Positions 1 to 5,270 of a stretch of 7,594 nt of DNA are shown piece after piece. Positions within the stretch are counted from its first letter, which is position 1. Each line of letters begins with the position of its first letter. Source of the stretch: Candidatus Blautia intestinipullorum (lineage in GTDB: Bacteria; Bacillota; Clostridia; Lachnospirales; Lachnospiraceae); NCBI GenBank assembly GCA_019120475.1, contig DWVA01000174.1, positions 1-7,594 of the forward strand. The letters run 5' to 3'. The notes below the pieces were generated by a model. That model saw only the letters and a list, made by a program, of their open reading frames with translations. It was not told the DNA's origin and ran no database searches. The translations under genes were made by a program, and so were the position numbers.

Positions 1-30
1 GGAAAACGCGATTTCCGGTTCTGATCTTCT

Positions 31-54
31 GCCGGGGCGCAGTCCGGGCTTTTT
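31..54 (+). terminator. Possible weak terminator of an upstream gene
   Basis: A GC-rich imperfect hairpin (GCCGG pairing with CCGGGC through a one-base bulge, positions 31-49) is followed by five T residues at 50-54. It could end a rightward gene lying outside the window, since all three forward frames are open at the left edge and close at 22-24, 56-58 and 72-74. The stem is short, so this is a weak call. No coding remnant can be recognised in the first 66 bases. Confidence 0.25.
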
Positions 55-66
55 CTGAAAAAAGTC

Positions 67-96
67 TTGCATAAAGCACCTGGAATGGGGTATAGT
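67..96 (+). promoter_or_regulatory. Promoter of the SH3 lipoprotein gene
   Basis: A -35 box TTGCAT (67-72) and a -10 box TATAGT (91-96) are separated by 18 bases, a good sigma-A-like match. Transcription would start near 103, giving a short leader with an AAGGAGG ribosome binding site at 111-117, nine bases before the ATG at 127. The gene therefore appears to be transcribed on its own. Confidence 0.7.
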
Positions 97-126
97 GTTG
101 ATATGCTATAAAGGAGGAAGATTCTT

Positions 127-618
127 ATGAAGAAATCCAGATTGTTGATCTTACTGGCAGGGCTTTCCATATTCGCGTCGGGCTGCGGCTTCAGCACCGG
201 CGGGGAAGATTCCACCGTAACCGTAATACACGCAACGCCAACCCCCACACCTGCGCCGACTCCGGCGGCAACGCCAACTCCGGCGGCCACACCTACTCCG
301 GCGCCGGTTGTTTCACCTACCGCGCTTGGCGTGAATATTGTAAAAAAAGACGCTACATATTATGCCACAACAGATGTGAACCTTCGTACAGACTGCAGTA
401 CGGATAATACGGCGGCTCCGGTCATTCAGGGCGTTCCGGCAGGCACGCAGCTTACCAGTACGGGAGTCAGCGAAGACGGTCAGTGGGTTGAAGTCAACTA
501 TAACGGAACTGTCTGCTACGCATCCGCGCAGTATGTATCCACTACGGCTCCGGCAGGCGCTGCTGCAGGTACAGCAGATGCGGCTGTCGCGACAACAGAC
601 ACCGCTGCAGCACAGTAA
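127..618 (+). CDS. Lipoprotein with Thr-Pro linker and bacterial SH3 domain
   Basis: A 163-residue protein predicted to be exported and lipid-anchored on the outer face of the membrane. Residues 1-20 form a lipoprotein signal peptide: KK at 2-3, a hydrophobic core, then an ASGC lipobox with the modifiable cysteine at C20. Residues 37-65 are a Thr-Pro-Ala repeat linker. Residues 68-138 resemble a bacterial SH3 (SH3_3/SH3b) domain, with VNLR at 84-87, a GVPAGTQL stretch, a GQWVEVNYNG stretch and a closing YASAQYV. The tail (139-163) is Ala/Thr-rich and low in complexity. Such domains often bind peptidoglycan or peptides, but no enzymatic domain is attached, so the role is unknown. Two cysteines, C90 and C130, lie within the SH3 fold. 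The start is supported by a strong ribosome binding site at 111-117. The gene is monocistronic and converges on luxS. Confidence 0.85.
   Translation: MKKSRLLILLAGLSIFASGCGFSTGGEDSTVTVIHATPTPTPAPTPAATPTPAATPTPAPVVSPTALGVNIVKKDATYYATTDVNLRTDCSTDNTAAPVIQGVPAGTQLTSTGVSEDGQWVEVNYNGTVCYASAQYVSTTAPAGAAAGTADAAVATTDTAAAQ
259..305 (+). repeat. 18-bp tandem repeat coding for the Thr-Pro linker
   Basis: Three near-identical units starting at 259, 277 and 295 each begin with ACTCCGGCG; the first two share ACTCCGGCGG. The period is 18 bases, so each unit encodes six residues of the TPAATP type. Gain or loss of a unit would keep the reading frame and change only the linker length. Confidence 0.75.
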
Positions 619-622
619 AGAA

Positions 623-680
623 CAGGCCGGAAATCATCGGTTTCATTTCCCGGAAGGGAGGTCAGATGATTTCCGGCCTG
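623..680. terminator. Perfect 16-bp stem between convergent lipoprotein gene and luxS
   Basis: The arm at 623-638 is the exact reverse complement of the arm at 665-680 (16 bp). The 26-base loop contains a small inner hairpin, TCCC-GGAA-GGGA, at 648-659. It lies four bases after the lipoprotein stop and 12 bases beyond the luxS stop. It probably terminates both convergent transcripts. Neither side has a full T-run: the plus side reads TATTATGTCTGTTT and the minus side TTCTTT shortly after the stem, so the termination mechanism is less certain than the structure. Confidence 0.7.
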
Positions 681-692
681 TATTATGTCTGT

Positions 693-1172
693 TTATTCCG
701 GATAGACAAGTCTGTCCGGTTTGATATCGTAAAGAACATTCTTTAAATATCTATCGGCCAGATATTTTGCCATTCCAAGATTCATATCCAGATAATTACC
801 GCAGTCTTTTGGAGAAGCTCCCGGAATTTCCCCTTCGTAATCCCGGATGAATTCAAACATTTCCGTCATCAGACCGACAATATCTTTTGATTCGTAGTCT
901 CCTGCCAGAAGAAGATAGTTTCCTGTCCTGCATCCCATAGGTCCCCAGTAGATGACTTTAGGGCCGAATTCCTTATGATTCCGGAGAAAAGTCGCAGCCA
1001 GATGTTCAATAGCGTGAAGTTCTGCTGTATTCATTACAGGCTCTTCGTTGGGAGATGTCATACGGATATCAAAAGTAGTGATGACCTGATCGCCAAGATA
1101 ATCTTTTCTGGAAACGTAGATTCCGGGCTGAAGCTTAATATGGTCTATAGTAAAGCTGGCGATTTTTTTCAT
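693..1172 (-). CDS. luxS: S-ribosylhomocysteine lyase (AI-2 synthase) LuxS
   Basis: A 159-residue cytosolic metalloenzyme, the usual length for LuxS. It splits S-ribosylhomocysteine into homocysteine and 4,5-dihydroxy-2,3-pentanedione, the precursor of autoinducer-2, and so recycles the S-adenosylhomocysteine left by methylation reactions. The metal-binding motif HAIEH gives H53 and H57 as ligands with E56 as the expected general base. The third ligand is C124 in the SPKDCGNY stretch, and the catalytic cysteine is C81 in GPMGCRTG. All key residues are present. The start is supported by an AAGGAGGA ribosome binding site (complement of 1181-1188), eight bases before the ATG. It has its own promoter and no co-directional partner. 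The usual pathway partner, the S-adenosylhomocysteine nucleosidase, is not in the window. Confidence 0.97.
   Translation of the reverse strand: MKKIASFTIDHIKLQPGIYVSRKDYLGDQVITTFDIRMTSPNEEPVMNTAELHAIEHLAATFLRNHKEFGPKVIYWGPMGCRTGNYLLLAGDYESKDIVGLMTEMFEFIRDYEGEIPGASPKDCGNYLDMNLGMAKYLADRYLKNVLYDIKPDRLVYPE
698..719 (+). other. Hairpin within the last luxS codons
   Basis: Positions 698-706 pair with 711-719 around a CAAG loop: nine pairs, one of them a G-T wobble, when read as plus-strand RNA, and followed by TTT at 720-722. Read as the luxS mRNA, the same stem has one C-A mismatch. It could be a back-up stop for rightward transcription passing the 623-680 stem, or simply a by-product of the luxS C-terminal coding sequence. 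Confidence 0.35.
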
Positions 1173-1207
1173 GTGATTTTTCCTCCTTAAAAAAACTTTT
1201 CATCTGT

Positions 1208-1236
1208 ATTCTACCAAAGTCAGACCCAGGTGACAA
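1208..1236 (-). promoter_or_regulatory. luxS promoter
   Basis: Read on the minus strand, the -35 box is TTGTCA (complement of 1231-1236) and the -10 box is TAGAAT (complement of 1208-1213), with a 17-base spacer. Each box has five of six consensus bases. Transcription would start near 1201, leaving a leader of about 29 bases, too short for a SAM or SAH riboswitch. Confidence 0.75.
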
Positions 1237-1240
1237 GTAA

Positions 1241-1269
1241 TTGACTTTATTTCAGCAGAATGTTACACT
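1241..1269 (+). promoter_or_regulatory. trpS promoter
   Basis: The -35 box TTGACT (1241-1246) and the -10 box TACACT (1264-1269) are 17 bases apart, and a TG at 1261-1262 makes an extended -10 element. Transcription would start near 1276, giving a leader of about 79 bases. That is shorter than a tryptophan T-box leader, and I see no T-box-like element in it. The -35 box is four bases from the -35 box of the divergent luxS promoter. Confidence 0.75.
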
Positions 1270-1343
1270 GTTAGAAGTCCGGCAGACAGAAAGAGGAAAC
1301 GAGCGGAAAAGAGTACGGACAGAGAAGATTCAGGAAGTATTAT

Positions 1344-1348
1344 GGAGG
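1344..1348 (+). promoter_or_regulatory. Ribosome binding site that fixes the trpS start
   Basis: GGAGG lies six bases before the ATG at 1355. The longest open frame begins at a TTG at 1241, but that codon is the promoter -35 box and has no ribosome binding site. The 38 extra residues also precede the point where TrpS proteins normally begin, so 1355 is the start. Confidence 0.85.
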
Positions 1349-1354
1349 ACGATC

Positions 1355-2359
1355 ATGATAGATGGAAAAAAAGTACTGTTCAGCGGTATGCAGGCAACAG
1401 GAAACCTTACACTTGGAAATTACCTGGGAGCGCTGAAGAACTGGCTGACGTTAAGTGATGAATATGAATGTTTTTACAGTGTGGTGGATCTTCATTCCAT
1501 TACTGTCCGTCAGAATCCGGCGGAGCTGAGAAAACGGGCGAGAAGCCTTCTGACCCTTTATATCGCGGCAGGGCTTGATCCGAAGAAAAACTGCATTTAT
1601 TATCAGTCCCATGTCTCCGGCCACGCGGAGCTTTCATGGATTTTAAGCTGCTTTACCTATATGGGCGAGCTGAACCGTATGACGCAGTTTAAGGATAAAG
1701 CGGCAAAACACGCGGATAATATCAACGCCGGCCTGTTTACCTATCCGGTACTGATGGCGGCGGATATCCTTCTGTACCAGGCGGATGTGGTTCCCGTAGG
1801 CGTGGATCAGATGCAGCACCTGGAGCTGACAAGAAATATAGCGGAACGCTTCAATAATATTTACGGAGATGTCTTTACTGTGCCGGAGGCTTATGTGGGC
1901 AAGGTGGGAGCAAAGATCATGAGTCTTCAGGATCCTTCCAGGAAAATGTCAAAATCAGATGAAAATCCCAATGCCAGCATCTATCTGATGGACGATCCGG
2001 ATACGATCATGCGCAAATTCAAGCGTGCGGTTACAGATTCCGAGGGATGCATCCGTTACAGCGAACAGCAGCCGGGAATCAAGAACCTTCTGGATATCTA
2101 CTGTGCCTGCACAGGAAAAACGCCTCAGGAGGCGGTAAAGGAATTTGAAGGAAAAGGATACGGCGAGCTGAAGCCGGCAGTAGGAGAGGCTGTTATTTCT
2201 GTATTGAGACCTCTTCAGGAAGAGATGAAAAGGCTGTCGGGAGACAAGGCGTATATTGACTCTGTGATCAAAGAAAATGCGGAAAAAGCGAATTATTATG
2301 CAATGAAGACGCTGCGCAAGGTACAGCGAAAAGTCGGTTTTCCGGACAGGATCCGGTAA
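1355..2359 (+). CDS. trpS: Tryptophan--tRNA ligase
   Basis: A 334-residue class I aminoacyl-tRNA synthetase that charges tRNA-Trp with tryptophan using ATP; the length is normal for bacterial TrpS. The N-terminal Rossmann fold carries the HIGH-type signature as TGNLTLGNY (residues 15-23); threonine in place of the first histidine is also found in Bacillus-type enzymes. The tryptophan-pocket region includes YPVLMAADILLYQADVVPVG, followed by the conserved GVDQMQHLELTR (149-160). The KMSKS loop is intact as RKMSKSDENP, with KMSKS at 197-201. The start at 1355 is set by a GGAGG site and by the family N-terminus (MIDGKKVLFSGMQ). It is first in a two-gene operon: 27 bases separate it from the prolyl isomerase gene, with no promoter or terminator visible between them. 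Confidence 0.97.
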   Translation: MIDGKKVLFSGMQATGNLTLGNYLGALKNWLTLSDEYECFYSVVDLHSITVRQNPAELRKRARSLLTLYIAAGLDPKKNCIYYQSHVSGHAELSWILSCFTYMGELNRMTQFKDKAAKHADNINAGLFTYPVLMAADILLYQADVVPVGVDQMQHLELTRNIAERFNNIYGDVFTVPEAYVGKVGAKIMSLQDPSRKMSKSDENPNASIYLMDDPDTIMRKFKRAVTDSEGCIRYSEQQPGIKNLLDIYCACTGKTPQEAVKEFEGKGYGELKPAVGEAVISVLRPLQEEMKRLSGDKAYIDSVIKENAEKANYYAMKTLRKVQRKVGFPDRIR

Positions 2360-2386
2360 AGCGGTAAGAAATAAGGAGGAACAGCA

Positions 2387-3106
2387 ATGAAATACAGGAT
2401 ATTTGCGGCGGCCTGCGCATTGATGATGGCAGCAGGTATGCTTACAGGATGCGGGAACAGCGGCGGTACGGCAGAAAAGGAAAGCAGTTCATCTTCTTCC
2501 GGAGAGGTAGCCAGTGAAGAAGAGACGGAAGCGGCAGGCTTCAGCGACGGGACAGATGAAGAGGGAACTGTTTCCGGAGAAACTGTCCTGGATACAAGCC
2601 AGGAGCTGACGGGGCTTCATCACGCAGAGATCAATATTGAAGATTACGGCACCATTGACCTGGAGCTTGACGCGGATACGGCGCCCATTACTGTGACAAA
2701 CTTTGTGAAGCTGGCGCAGGACGGCTTCTATGACGGACTTACTTTCTGGCGGATCATGGACGGATTTATGATCCAGGGAGGAGACCCTAACGGAGACGGA
2801 ACCGGAGGAGCGGACGAGAATATTAAGGGAGAGTTTGCGAACAACGGAGTGGAAAATGATATTTCCCATACAAGAGGTACCGTTTCCATGGCAAGAGCGG
2901 CAGATCCGGACAGCGGAAGCTCCCAGTTTTTCATTGTTCAGGCGGACAGCACTTTCCTGGACGGAGACTATGCGGCTTTCGGCCATGTGACAGATGGAAT
3001 GGACGTTGTGGACAAAATCTGCAAGGACGCCAAGCCTACCGACAATAACGGCACCATTGAAAAAGACGAACAGCCGGTGATTGAAAGTATTAAGATCATA
3101 GACTGA
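2387..3106 (+). CDS. Cyclophilin-type peptidyl-prolyl isomerase lipoprotein
   Basis: A 239-residue exported lipoprotein expected to catalyse cis-trans isomerisation of Xaa-Pro bonds outside the membrane, helping secreted proteins fold. Residues 1-22 are a lipoprotein signal peptide with an LTGC lipobox (C22). Residues 23-75 are a Ser/Glu-rich acidic linker. The cyclophilin domain spans about 78-239 and shows the signature FWRIMDGFMIQGGDP, with R122 matching the catalytic arginine of human CypA, Q130 and M128, then GSSQFFIV (177-184) and FLDGDYAAFGHV (190-201). The position equivalent to CypA Trp121 is F190, a change linked to weak cyclosporin binding in bacterial members. An AAGGAGGA site at 2373-2380 supports the start. 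It is co-transcribed with trpS and followed by a strong terminator. The coupling to trpS suggests no shared pathway. Confidence 0.93.
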   Translation: MKYRIFAAACALMMAAGMLTGCGNSGGTAEKESSSSSSGEVASEEETEAAGFSDGTDEEGTVSGETVLDTSQELTGLHHAEINIEDYGTIDLELDADTAPITVTNFVKLAQDGFYDGLTFWRIMDGFMIQGGDPNGDGTGGADENIKGEFANNGVENDISHTRGTVSMARAADPDSGSSQFFIVQADSTFLDGDYAAFGHVTDGMDVVDKICKDAKPTDNNGTIEKDEQPVIESIKIID

Positions 3107-3120
3107 AAAATCTGCAGAGA

Positions 3121-3159
3121 ACGGGACAGTCATCCTCGAAGGAGGAGCTGTCCCGTTTT
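3121..3159 (+). terminator. Rho-independent terminator of the trpS-isomerase operon
   Basis: ACGGGACAG (3121-3129) pairs exactly with CTGTCCCGT (3148-3156). An inner stem (3133-3137 with 3142-3146) closes a GAAG loop, and the hairpin ends in TTTT (3156-3159). It begins 14 bases after the isomerase stop codon. Confidence 0.92.
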
Positions 3160-3172
3160 GCGACTGCCGGCG

Positions 3173-3203
3173 GCGGTCTGCGTCCGTCAGGCAAAGAGAC
3201 CGC
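3173..3203. terminator. Inverted repeat downstream of the convergent methyltransferase gene
   Basis: GCGGTCT (3173-3179) pairs with AGACCGC (3197-3203) across a 17-base loop. On the plus strand it is followed by TGTGTTTT, so it could be a second stop for the trpS operon. On the minus strand it lies 11 bases past the methyltransferase stop but has no T-run. It may be a weak bidirectional terminator; nothing else is recognisable between 3160 and 3214. Confidence 0.35.
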
Positions 3204-3214
3204 TGTGTTTTCGC

Positions 3215-3778
3215 CTACAAACGTATGATCAGTACAGGAATAGGTGGGTTATGGGGGCGGTTATAATAATCGCTGCGGATCACCAGATATTTTCTGGGAT
3301 CCAGCCCGGACAGCCAGGAAAGTACAGCGTCTTTCTCCTCGAATCCGGAATCGCCGCCGCTGTAAATGCACAGAGAGATCAGTCCCCCTTTCTGAAGAAG
3401 AGAAAGGCTCTGTCTGAGCGCCGGAATCGTGGATCCGGCTTTTGTGGCCATGGAATGATCGCCTCCCGGAAGGTAGCCCAGATTAAAAACAATGCAGCTT
3501 ACGGATCCCGGAGAAGCATAGCAGGAAATCCTTTCGTGAGAGTCCAGAAGAAGAGTATAGTTTTTGGGAGCATCTGCCTCCTGAAGCCGTTTCTCTGTAA
3601 GGAGGAGAGCCTCTTTTTGAACATCAAAGGCCAGAACCCTGCCGGAGGGCCCTGCCAGCATGCTCAGCAGCAGTGTGTCGTTTCCTTTTCCCATAGTTGC
3701 GTCAATGCAAAAATCTCCCGGCTGCACCTGTTCGCGGATAAAGCGGGCGCACCACTGGGTAATCTGATAATTTTTCAT
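3215..3778 (-). CDS. mnmM: YtqB/MnmM-like class I SAM-dependent methyltransferase
   Basis: A 187-residue cytosolic protein of the small family formerly called putative rRNA methylases (YtqB). The Bacillus subtilis member is reported to methylate 5-aminomethyl-2-thiouridine at tRNA wobble position 34 (MnmM). The SAM-binding motif I is CIDATMGKGNDTLLL (24-38) and the acidic motif II is VLAFDVQ (48-54). The characteristic FNLGYLPGGDHS lies at 98-109. The start is the ATG at 3776-3778, eight bases after an AAGGAAAGG ribosome binding site (complement of 3787-3795), and matches the usual family N-terminus. The frame stays open upstream to 4123, but that stretch runs antisense through the start of coaBC and is not real. 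Assignment to the family is firm; the exact tRNA substrate is inferred. No convincing promoter of its own could be found in 3796-3977. Confidence 0.88.
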   Translation of the reverse strand: MKNYQITQWCARFIREQVQPGDFCIDATMGKGNDTLLLSMLAGPSGRVLAFDVQKEALLLTEKRLQEADAPKNYTLLLDSHERISCYASPGSVSCIVFNLGYLPGGDHSMATKAGSTIPALRQSLSLLQKGGLISLCIYSGGDSGFEEKDAVLSWLSGLDPRKYLVIRSDYYNRPHNPPIPVLIIRL

Positions 3779-3871
3779 ATGATTTTCCTTTCCTTTTGAC
3801 GGCGGCGCCGGTACATGGAACACGGTTCCGGGTACAGGCGCGATTGTTACAGAAAACAAAAAGGTGTATAA

Positions 3872-3903
3872 AAATGCAAACAGATGAAAAATACATTGCA
3901 TTT
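3872..3903. repeat. Inverted repeat overlapping the coaBC -35 box
   Basis: AAATGCAA (3872-3879) is repeated in inverted form as TTGCATTT (3896-3903), 16 bases apart. The right arm contains the coaBC -35 hexamer TTGCAT. Its position suits an operator, but the AT-rich context makes chance symmetry possible. Confidence 0.45.
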
Positions 3904-3924
3904 GTTTCCTATGCTGATTATAAT
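3896..3924 (+). promoter_or_regulatory. Promoter of the coaBC-panT-coaX operon
   Basis: TTGCAT (3896-3901) and a consensus TATAAT (3919-3924) are separated by 17 bases. Transcription would begin near 3931, leaving a leader of about 47 bases that includes the AAAGGAGG ribosome binding site (3961-3968). It is the strongest promoter match in the window and the only clear one for the coenzyme A operon. Confidence 0.85.
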
Positions 3925-3928
3925 ATAA

Positions 3929-3940
3929 CAGACATGTCTG
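3929..3940. promoter_or_regulatory. Perfect 12-bp palindrome at the coaBC transcription start
   Basis: CAGACATGTCTG is exactly its own reverse complement and covers the predicted start of transcription, about 5 to 16 bases after the -10 box. A symmetric site here would let a dimeric repressor block the promoter. No regulator gene lies in the window, and no second perfect copy was seen. Confidence 0.45.
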
Positions 3941-3977
3941 GTACAGAGAAAGTTCAGAAAAAAGGAGGATTGAAGAA

Positions 3978-5183
3978 ATGTTAAGAGGAAAAACAGTACT
4001 TCTGGCAGTTACCGGAAGCATTGCCGCATATAAAACCGCATATCTGGCCAGCGCGCTGAATAAGCTCCATGCGCAGGTACATGTGCTGATGACAGCAAAC
4101 GCCACGAATTTCATCAATCCCATTACCTTTGAGACACTTACGGGAAATAAGTGCCTGGTGGATACTTTTGACCGGAATTTTCAGTTTCAGGTGGAACATG
4201 TATCGATCGCAAAGCAGGCGGACGTGGTGATGATCGCGCCGGCCAGCGCCAATGTGATCGGAAAGCTGGCTCACGGCATCGCCGACGACATGCTGACCAC
4301 TACTGTTATGGCATGCAAATGTAAAAAAATTATTTCCCCTGCTATGAATACAAATATGTTTGAAAATCCTGTCGTCCAGGATAATCTTAAGATTCTGGAG
4401 CATTACGGCTATCAGGTGATCCAGCCGGCCAGCGGATATCTGGCCTGCGGAGATACAGGAGCCGGAAAAATGCCGGAGCCGGAAGTGCTGCTTTCGTATA
4501 TCCTGAAAGAGATCGCTATGGAAAAGGATCTGGAGGGACGAAAGATCCTGGTGACGGCAGGGCCTACCCAGGAAGCTATCGATCCGGTCCGTTATATTAC
4601 AAACCACTCTTCCGGAAAGATGGGATACGCCATTGCAAGACAGGCAATGCTCCGGGGAGCGCAGGTAACGCTTGTCAGCGGCCCCTGCTCCATTGCTCCT
4701 CCTCCCTTTGTGAAAGTAGTTCCTGTGATAACGGCAAAAGAGATGTTTCAGGCTGTAACTTCCATAAGCGGGGAGCAGGATATTATTATCAAAGCCGCGG
4801 CAGTGGCGGATTACCGCCCGGCCAGAGTGGCGGAAGAAAAAGTAAAGAAGCAGGATGGAAAAATGTCCATTGCGCTGGAAAAGACGGACGATATCCTTCA
4901 GTATCTGGGAGAACACCGCCGTCCGGACCAGTTTTTGTGTGGATTTTCCATGGAAACACAGAATATGATCCGTAATTCCAGGGCCAAGCTGGTAAAAAAG
5001 AATCTGGATATGGTGGCGGCCAACAATCTTAAGGTGGCAGGCGCCGGATTCCAGGGCGACACCAACGTACTGACCCTGATTACAAAGGATGAGGACGTAT
5101 CACTTGAGCTTATGAGCAAAGAGGATGCAGCCAATATCATCCTGGATAAAATTCTCTCCATGCTGAAAGCGAGAGGAGTGTAA
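3978..5183 (+). CDS. coaBC: Bifunctional phosphopantothenoylcysteine decarboxylase/synthetase CoaBC (Dfp)
   Basis: A 401-residue cytosolic enzyme, the normal length for CoaBC. The CoaB half joins cysteine to 4'-phosphopantothenate using a nucleotide triphosphate, and the FMN-dependent CoaC half decarboxylates the product to 4'-phosphopantetheine. CoaC (about 1-180) shows GSIAAYK (13-19), the catalytic histidine H74 in VEHVSIA, PASAN (88-92), PAMNTNM (121-127) and the substrate-flap cysteine C157 in GYLACGDTGAGK. CoaB (about 185-401) shows AGPTQEAIDPVR (194-205), NHSSGKMG (209-216), KAAAVADYRP (272-281) and the lysine pair K290-K291. All expected motifs are intact. The start has an AAAGGAGG site nine bases upstream. 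It is the first gene of the operon with panT and coaX. The frame is long and uninterrupted, and there is no sign of a split into separate coaB and coaC. Confidence 0.97.
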   Translation: MLRGKTVLLAVTGSIAAYKTAYLASALNKLHAQVHVLMTANATNFINPITFETLTGNKCLVDTFDRNFQFQVEHVSIAKQADVVMIAPASANVIGKLAHGIADDMLTTTVMACKCKKIISPAMNTNMFENPVVQDNLKILEHYGYQVIQPASGYLACGDTGAGKMPEPEVLLSYILKEIAMEKDLEGRKILVTAGPTQEAIDPVRYITNHSSGKMGYAIARQAMLRGAQVTLVSGPCSIAPPPFVKVVPVITAKEMFQAVTSISGEQDIIIKAAAVADYRPARVAEEKVKKQDGKMSIALEKTDDILQYLGEHRRPDQFLCGFSMETQNMIRNSRAKLVKKNLDMVAANNLKVAGAGFQGDTNVLTLITKDEDVSLELMSKEDAANIILDKILSMLKARGV

Positions 5184-5218
5184 CCCGTTCACCAGGAAGC
5201 GGGTGATATCAGCCCGCT
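5183..5218 (+). promoter_or_regulatory. Two mutually exclusive hairpins between coaBC and panT
   Basis: The segment AGCGGG (5198-5203) can pair with ACCCGTT upstream (5183-5189, seven pairs including one G-T, extending to 5204) or with CCCGCT downstream (5213-5218, six pairs). The two folds cannot form together. The upstream fold includes the last base of the coaBC stop codon, so a terminating ribosome would hinder it. Neither fold has a T-run, so neither is a standard terminator. Function, if any, is unknown. Confidence 0.4.
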
Positions 5219-5270
5219 GTTCCGCACCGTATTGTATCCCGGAAGGGAACGATAACAAGGAGGAATTCTC

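Noticed and set aside
1276..1354. Possible T-box or other riboswitch before trpS
   Set aside because: The leader is only about 79 bases and shows no specifier stem, T-box-like motif or terminator/antiterminator pair.
2489..3133. Minus-strand open frame opposite the prolyl isomerase
   Set aside because: It is antisense to a well-supported gene, begins inside that gene's terminator, and resembles no protein family.
3796..3984. Small forward frame ending inside the start of coaBC, including a 36-codon version from the ATG at 3874
   Set aside because: It covers the coaBC -35, -10 and start site, and has no good ribosome binding site or recognisable protein features.
3779..4123. Upstream extension of the methyltransferase frame giving a 302-residue protein
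   Set aside because: It runs antisense through the coaBC promoter and N-terminus, lacks family similarity, and a ribosome binding site precedes the internal ATG at 3778.
3981..4916. Long minus-strand open frame opposite coaBC
   Set aside because: It is the mirror of a clear coding gene, with a His/Cys/Arg-rich composition typical of antisense translation and no ribosome binding site seen.
5237..5248. TCCCGGAAGGGA mini-hairpin also present at 648-659
   Set aside because: A shared 12-mer is expected by chance in a window of this size, and the flanks are unrelated.
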